Assembly (NCBI GenBank): GCA_964488535.1
Contig: CAZAUT010000002.1
Location: 14,735-78,734 of the forward strand
DNA from: GWB1-38-13 sp964488535
Lineage (GTDB): Bacteria > Patescibacteriota > Microgenomatia > UBA8517
Direction of reading: 5' to 3'
Length of the DNA: 64,000 nucleotides
The position numbers and the translations under genes are program-made. The notes beneath the pieces were generated by a model. It was not told the DNA's origin and ran no database searches. It saw only the letters and a program-made list of their open reading frames with translations. Below, one piece after another: positions 59,417 to 64,000 of this stretch. Numbering within the stretch: the first letter of the stretch is position 1; the number at the start of each line of letters is the position of its first letter.

Positions 59417-61648
59417 ATGAAAAAAAATGTTCTTGCCGGAGCAGTGATTCTTCTTGCAGTTATCATCTTACTTTTAATATTTGTTCTTCCTAAAAAAAGG
59501 GGTGGTAACGAAGGTAATAACATTTCCGTTTCCTCGATCAAAAAAATTGACGACGGGGAAATTAAAAACATTCTCGAAAAAACAAAAACATTATCCGACG
59601 AATATGTTGAACCCGAGCAGTCATCGGTAGAAAAGATTTATCTTGCATATGAAGCGGGAAATATCAGTGCCGAAGAATATGTTACTTATACACTTGACGC
59701 CCTTTATGGCGAACCTTCATCTCTTCCATCCGAATATAAAGGCGGTTCCGATACCTCAAAGGATCATGCGTATATGTACGGATTAATTTACGAAAAATGG
59801 GCTGATTTTTCCGAAAACACGAAAGAAAAGGTCCGTCCTTTTCTTTATCCCGTGAACGACAGCCGAAGTTATTTTTTCAAAAAAGCGGAAAGCATCGAAG
59901 CAGAAGGTTCAACATCACAGATTCTTAATCCGGTAAGACCCGTTTACGCCGAAGAGCCCATCGTCATTGATATGACTGTCATAGACGCGGTGCCAAGAAT
60001 TAGTATTGTGTATTCGGGCAACGTTCAAAAACAATCCGCCGAATGGGCAGCGCAGGGAATACGCGATGCCGTTCCAAAATTTACCGGTCTTTACGGGTTT
60101 GAACACAAAACCGCTTACGTTTCAATTGTCGGAGAGGAACTGGAGGCAGACGGGGAAGCGTCAATGGATGAGAGTGTACCCGGGGTTTGCCAGATAAAAG
60201 TGCAAAAACAAACCAACGAAAGAGGTGTTAAAACCACCGCAGCGCACGAACTTTTTCACTGTTTCCAATTCTGGTATGGAATGGTTTATGAAAAACCCGA
60301 CACTATGTGGTTAATGGAAGCTACCGCCACATGGTCGGAGAATTATGTTTATAAAGACTACGCGACAGAACACAGTTACGACCACAACTTCTTTCCCGTC
60401 ACAAACCACGATCTGATGTCAATTAAGGGAAATCATGAATATGCAATGTATCTTTGGTATTTTTTTCTCGAACAACGTGTAGGAGCTGCCGAAATAATGG
60501 ATGCACTTTCTGCCGGAAAAACAAATTCGATACGGGAAAGCACACAAGCGAGGGGAAATTTCAACCGCGAGTATCGCGAATTTGCCTACTGGAACTGGAA
60601 TTGGGATCCGTTCAAAATGTATATCGATTTGCCGTCTTTTCCCGATATTTCCCCTTACTGGAAATCGATTACGGTAAATAGTGTTGAGGAAATTGGGGAG
60701 AGGTCGTTTCCGGTCGATCTTGCCAAGGGTGGTGTGCTTTATAATTACATGATCTTTGATAACGAGGAAATAAAATTGATCGAATTTTATCCGAAATCAT
60801 TTTCCGGAGCCGATGAAAATTCTTCCGCAGGACTTCAGGTGTTTTATAAGGTCAACGGCAATTGGAATTACGAGGATTGGACAGGGCTTGAAAAGCGGGA
60901 TTTTTGCAGGGAACTTGACGAAGAAAATATTCAGTTTGTTGTTCTTGTTACCTCAAATGCGGATTTGAAATCCGAACTTACCCGTCCGATTGCGTTCAAA
61001 ACATCGGAAAAATGCTCCCCCGGGTGGAAAGGAAACATAAGTGTAAAGTGGATACATAATAACTCCGTCGACATCGGCTTTTCCAAAGGAACGTATACGG
61101 AAAAAGGTGAATACCGGCTTTACGAAACACTTGAATATGACCCCGATTACGATTCTTTGGTTGTAGTCGAGCAGCAATATTTTGGGGACTATCAAGAACT
61201 TGAAAGTATTGAGGCAATAGATAAAAGCTGTGGACAAATGTGGAGTAAAAATTCAAAGAAATTGAACGGTGCGGGTTTTGTCGATTACAAAAAAACCGGC
61301 GATATGCCCGATAGGATTATCGGACGAGACGAAAAGGAAGAAAGCAAATTCGGCGGAAAGTATGATCTCTATTTCAAAGTATTCAGTCTTGATGATGGAG
61401 ACAAATTTACAGGAACGGACCTGTCGCTTCAAATGCATAAAAGCTGTTGGGATTCGATCTTTATTCCCGAACAAGACGGTCTTGTCAAAGATGTTTACGA
61501 GTATACCACGGACAATTTTGAATCCGAGGCAAACGAAGTCGAAATCAATATTGATCCAAAAGCCAACAGTTTTTCGGGCGACAGTAAGTACGAAATATAT
61601 GACAATGTTTTTGCTACCGTCCGGTGGGACTTCAGAAAAATTGAATGA
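59417..61648 (+). CDS. membrane-anchored putative gluzincin metallopeptidase
   Basis: This 743-aa protein has an N-terminal anchor (NVLAGAVILLAVIILLLIFV) and a large exported part. The zinc motif is H277-E-L-F-H281, and a Glu at 301 (WLMEATATWSE) can be the third ligand, as in gluzincins. The C-terminal 350 residues look like beta-sandwich domains. TATAAT ends 9 nt before the ATG. The substrate is unknown; an extracellular peptidase of the cell surface is the best guess. Confidence 0.75.
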   Translation: MKKNVLAGAVILLAVIILLLIFVLPKKRGGNEGNNISVSSIKKIDDGEIKNILEKTKTLSDEYVEPEQSSVEKIYLAYEAGNISAEEYVTYTLDALYGEPSSLPSEYKGGSDTSKDHAYMYGLIYEKWADFSENTKEKVRPFLYPVNDSRSYFFKKAESIEAEGSTSQILNPVRPVYAEEPIVIDMTVIDAVPRISIVYSGNVQKQSAEWAAQGIRDAVPKFTGLYGFEHKTAYVSIVGEELEADGEASMDESVPGVCQIKVQKQTNERGVKTTAAHELFHCFQFWYGMVYEKPDTMWLMEATATWSENYVYKDYATEHSYDHNFFPVTNHDLMSIKGNHEYAMYLWYFFLEQRVGAAEIMDALSAGKTNSIRESTQARGNFNREYREFAYWNWNWDPFKMYIDLPSFPDISPYWKSITVNSVEEIGERSFPVDLAKGGVLYNYMIFDNEEIKLIEFYPKSFSGADENSSAGLQVFYKVNGNWNYEDWTGLEKRDFCRELDEENIQFVVLVTSNADLKSELTRPIAFKTSEKCSPGWKGNISVKWIHNNSVDIGFSKGTYTEKGEYRLYETLEYDPDYDSLVVVEQQYFGDYQELESIEAIDKSCGQMWSKNSKKLNGAGFVDYKKTGDMPDRIIGRDEKEESKFGGKYDLYFKVFSLDDGDKFTGTDLSLQMHKSCWDSIFIPEQDGLVKDVYEYTTDNFESEANEVEINIDPKANSFSGDSKYEIYDNVFATVRWDFRKIE

Positions 61649-61822
61649 CTTTGCCTCCTCACCTAAAAAATGAAATTTTATACATTACTAAGTTAATGTA
61701 GTAATGTATCAATCCCAATTATGATAATAGTTAAAGTTTTCTTAATAGTTAATGCATGCATTTTCTTTTCCGTTTTTAAATATTTTTCGACAAATTACTG
61801 ATTAAAATATATAATCTCAAAG

Positions 61823-62392
61823 ATGAAGGTTTCATCGTGGAAAAAATTAGACGGGAAAATTATTTATAAAAATCCCTGGATCAAGATCCATGAAGATAAC
61901 GTTATCCGACCGGATGGTAAAAAGGGTATATACGGATATTTGGAGAAGCCCACCGGAGTATTTGTTGTTGCTTATTCATCAAAAAATAAATCCATTCTTT
62001 TATTAAAACAGGAACGCTACCCTATCAATAAAACAATTTACGAATTACCGGCCGGTGTCGTTGGAAACGGAAATCATCTTTCTGAAGCAAAAAGAGAGTT
62101 ATTTGATGAAACTGGATACAAAGCAAAGAAATGGAAATTTTTAGGAAGATTCTTCGTGGCACCCGGACACGAAACTACAGATATTAAAGTATATTTGGCA
62201 ACGGAGTTATATAATACCAAAACAACGCATCGAGAAGGAGATGAAGCGATACAAAAGACAATTGAAGTGAACTTGGATGATTTATCCAAGTGGCTAAAGA
62301 CAGGAAAAATCGAGTGTGGAATATCGCTGGCCGCAATATTATTGTTTCTCAATTACCAGTATAAAATCAATCACCTGATAACTTCAAAATGA
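61823..62392 (+). CDS. Nudix hydrolase (ADP-ribose pyrophosphatase-like)
   Basis: This 189-aa protein has PAGVVGNGNHLSEAKRELFD followed by ETGY. In the box, GV and NG replace the usual GG and EGE residues, but RELFDETG holds the metal ligands. TATAAT ends 7 nt before the ATG (leaderless). It overlaps the lysozyme-like gene by ATGA. Confidence 0.83.
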   Translation: MKVSSWKKLDGKIIYKNPWIKIHEDNVIRPDGKKGIYGYLEKPTGVFVVAYSSKNKSILLLKQERYPINKTIYELPAGVVGNGNHLSEAKRELFDETGYKAKKWKFLGRFFVAPGHETTDIKVYLATELYNTKTTHREGDEAIQKTIEVNLDDLSKWLKTGKIECGISLAAILLFLNYQYKINHLITSK

Positions 62393-62937
62393 AATGGATT
62401 GTTACAATTTTGATTTCGGTTGCAGTTTCATTTTACGGCGGATATTTTGCCGTCGGGAAAATCTCCGAAAAATATTTTGATAAAGCGGTTTTGTCTTATT
62501 CGGTAGGAGGACAACCACAAACAACTGTTCCCTCCCCTTCCCCTTCGCCAACACCTACTCCGACTCCTATTCCTACTGCGACTCCAATACCAAAACCGAC
62601 CACCACACCGACACCTACCATTACACCCGTTCCCCAACCCCAATTTTCACAAGAGGAAATTCACGGATTTATGGAAAGATTTGCCGGACAATACGGAATC
62701 GACGTTAACGTTCTTCGTCATATTGCCGTTTGCGAATCGGGTTTCAATCCTTTGGCGGTAAACGGTCCGTATGCAGGATTGTTTCAATTTAACTCAACAA
62801 CTTGGAAGAATAACCGCGCGCCGATGGGAGAAGACCCAAACCCGGATCTTCGTTTCAACGCCGAAGAGGCAACACAAACGGCAGCGTATCTTATGTCTTT
62901 GGGGAAATTTTATCTCTGGCCGAATTGCATTCCATAG
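62389..62937 (+). CDS. exported lytic-transglycosylase-like protein
   Basis: This 182-aa protein has an N-terminal signal anchor, a Pro/Thr linker of about 40 residues and an SLT/lysozyme-like domain. The catalytic Glu is in HIAVCESGFNPLAVNG, followed by GLFQFNSTTWKNN. Such domains cleave peptidoglycan glycan chains. The gene overlaps the Nudix gene by ATGA. Confidence 0.82.
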   Translation: MKWIVTILISVAVSFYGGYFAVGKISEKYFDKAVLSYSVGGQPQTTVPSPSPSPTPTPTPIPTATPIPKPTTTPTPTITPVPQPQFSQEEIHGFMERFAGQYGIDVNVLRHIAVCESGFNPLAVNGPYAGLFQFNSTTWKNNRAPMGEDPNPDLRFNAEEATQTAAYLMSLGKFYLWPNCIP

Positions 62938-62942
62938 AAACG

Positions 62943-62977
62943 GTATCAAGTATCAGGTATCAGGTATTAAGTATTAA
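62943..62977. repeat. heptamer tandem repeat, five units of GTATYAN
   Basis: Three GTATCAN units and two GTATTAA units follow one another exactly. The array starts 6 nt behind the lysozyme-like gene and is followed by the promoter of the next Nudix gene. Confidence 0.85.
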
Positions 62978-63014
62978 ATCAGCAGACAGTGTATGGTATA
63001 TTGAATACTGCAAT

Positions 63015-63518
63015 ATGGATGAGTTTGCAAAATACACTAACTACAAAACAATTTTGTCCGTTAACGCTTTGATCTGGTGTAATGAAAAAGTACTTTTGAT
63101 GAAAAGGTCAAAAAACAAGAAGGTTGATCCGGGAGTGTACTCTGGGATTGGCGGAAAAGTAGAACCGCATGAAAGTTTTTACGATGCCCTTCTTCGTGAG
63201 ATTGAAGAAGAAACGGGAATTTCCGAGTTTGAAAGCATAAGACCATACTCGGTTACACAACATCCGTATCCGCCAACCGACTCCGAATGGGTGAATTTGT
63301 ATTTTATTGTAAATATCAAAGACCAAGTAAGAATTAAGCCAACCGAAGACGGGACGTTTCATTGGTTTGATCCGGCAAAGATATCGGGAATTCCGATGGT
63401 GACCGATCTTAAGGAGTATATAAAGATTATGTCGGAAAACAAAAACGCTTTTATTCTGGGATTTTTTGATAACGATAAAGAGGGAAAACTGATTGAGAAA
63501 CGAATAACTGTTCTTTAA
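63015..63518 (+). CDS. Nudix hydrolase (MutT-like)
   Basis: This 167-aa protein has the box GGKVEPHESFYDALLREIEE followed by ETGI, a full Nudix motif. The start ATG 63015 (MDEFAKYTN) is used because the longer frame from 62925 passes through the heptamer array. 8-oxo-dGTP or another NTP is a typical substrate. A 10-bp hairpin (TAATATCACT/AGTGATATTA, 63524-63550) lies behind it. Confidence 0.85.
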   Translation: MDEFAKYTNYKTILSVNALIWCNEKVLLMKRSKNKKVDPGVYSGIGGKVEPHESFYDALLREIEEETGISEFESIRPYSVTQHPYPPTDSEWVNLYFIVNIKDQVRIKPTEDGTFHWFDPAKISGIPMVTDLKEYIKIMSENKNAFILGFFDNDKEGKLIEKRITVL

Positions 63519-63602
63519 TGGAGTAATATCACTCCCAAGAAGTGATATTATGTCCATCCACCTTAGATAATTCGCAGATAAGGTATTTTTATTTATATAC
63601 CC

Positions 63603-63797
63603 CTAAGTCCTGCAGATGATCAGTCTGTAAATCAGAAAAACACAAATAACGGCAAAAACCGCGCATAAAATAATCAAAAACTCGTTTGCGTCGTATTTCC
63701 CAAAACCCATAAACTCAAATACGGCCGAAAATGTCAGAATTATCAATAATACCAAGATTCCCCTTTTTGTGTATTCCTGCTTTATGATTCCGGTCAT
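63603..63797 (-). CDS. 64-aa membrane protein
   Basis: This small protein has two membrane helices (GILVLLIILTFSAVFEFMGF and FLIILCAVFAVICVFLIY). Nothing more can be said from sequence. It is on the opposite strand to its left neighbour. Confidence 0.4.
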   Translation of the reverse strand: MTGIIKQEYTKRGILVLLIILTFSAVFEFMGFGKYDANEFLIILCAVFAVICVFLIYRLIICRT

Positions 63798-63899
63798 ATG
63801 AGAAATATGAAATTAATAATGCCAGTACATTTTAAATGATAATAATAATTTGCGCAAAACGAAAAACAGTATCCGGCTGCGATTCGGCGTCCTTATTTT

Positions 63900-64000
63900 T
63901 TAGACTTTCCCGGCATTATGTTTTTCTATCAGCAATATTTTACTTTGCAAAAGATCAGATACATATTCGACATTAAAGTATCTGAGAAGAATCGTTAATC
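63900..64000 (-). CDS. C-terminal end of a gene running off the window
   Basis: On the minus strand a frame open at the edge reads LTILLRYFNVEYVSDLLQSK and then ILLIEKHNAGKV to a TAA at 63900. It looks protein-like, but only 32 codons are visible and no family can be given. Confidence 0.35.
   Translation of the reverse strand, partial: LTILLRYFNVEYVSDLLQSKILLIEKHNAGKV

Overview
The window is an AT-rich bacterial metagenome scaffold. Two runs of N mark scaffolding gaps, a 10-N gap inside serS and a 100-N gap inside a tandem repeat. The genes are short and mostly monocistronic. TATAAT-like boxes sit only about 6-9 nt before many start codons, so leaderless mRNAs seem common. Small Nudix, HEPN, RhuM and Pro/Thr-linker proteins are frequent. 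This style fits a Candidate Phyla Radiation (Patescibacteria, perhaps Microgenomates-like) genome, but that assignment is an inference: there is no rRNA here to confirm it. TGA is used as a stop (several ATGA stop/start overlaps), so the UGA-recoded CPR lineages are unlikely.

Region 1 (1-12.7 kb) is mostly on the minus strand. It holds two coupled membrane HAMP sensors, a GT39-like membrane glycosyltransferase, an orphan MEDS-PAS-histidine kinase, secA, and a large protein of unknown function. Region 2 (12.7-24.3 kb) has a PspC/LiaF-like membrane pair, a spermidine-synthase-like methyltransferase, an ABC exporter and rarA. It also carries a complete copper-homeostasis locus: csoR, a 35-aa membrane ORF and copA, divergent from a TauE/SafE-cupredoxin fusion and a small HMA chaperone, with a CsoR-type operator inside the promoter spacer. 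serS and an HD-domain hydrolase follow.

Region 3 (24.3-42.4 kb) is mainly housekeeping and envelope: lysS, greA, an LCP ligase, TspO, a DUF1295 protein, mscL, an HAD phosphatase, lon, a PAP2 phosphatase, an L,D-transpeptidase, dgkA, uppP, an anchored alpha/beta hydrolase and a GSDH-type beta-propeller. tRNA-Glu lies here, next to a tandem array of its own broken 5' half.

Region 4 (42.4-59 kb) is accessory. It opens with tRNA-Gln, which has the same kind of 5'-half array. Then come small enzymes (two Nudix, an NDT-like protein, a SET protein, an alpha/beta hydrolase) separated by palindromic repeats. Between 46.3 and 49.8 kb, truncated radC 5' ends recur three times, each preceded by paired palindromes and interleaved with small genes (methyltransferase, DUF3800, NYN). 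Next is a compact four-gene operon: MazG-like pyrophosphohydrolase, nuclease-DUF2075 ATPase, RadC-like protein and HEPN protein. This is the best candidate for an undescribed defence or nucleotide-stress system. A small zinc-ribbon/Gly-rich/HEPN-like group, a RhuM protein and several unknown proteins follow.

Region 5 (59-64 kb) has a membrane-anchored HExxH protein, two more Nudix hydrolases, an SLT-like lysozyme-fold protein and small membrane proteins.

Non-coding DNA is unusually structured. There are heptamer tandem repeats in many intergenic gaps, hairpins without U-tracts at gene ends, and several inverted-repeat elements.
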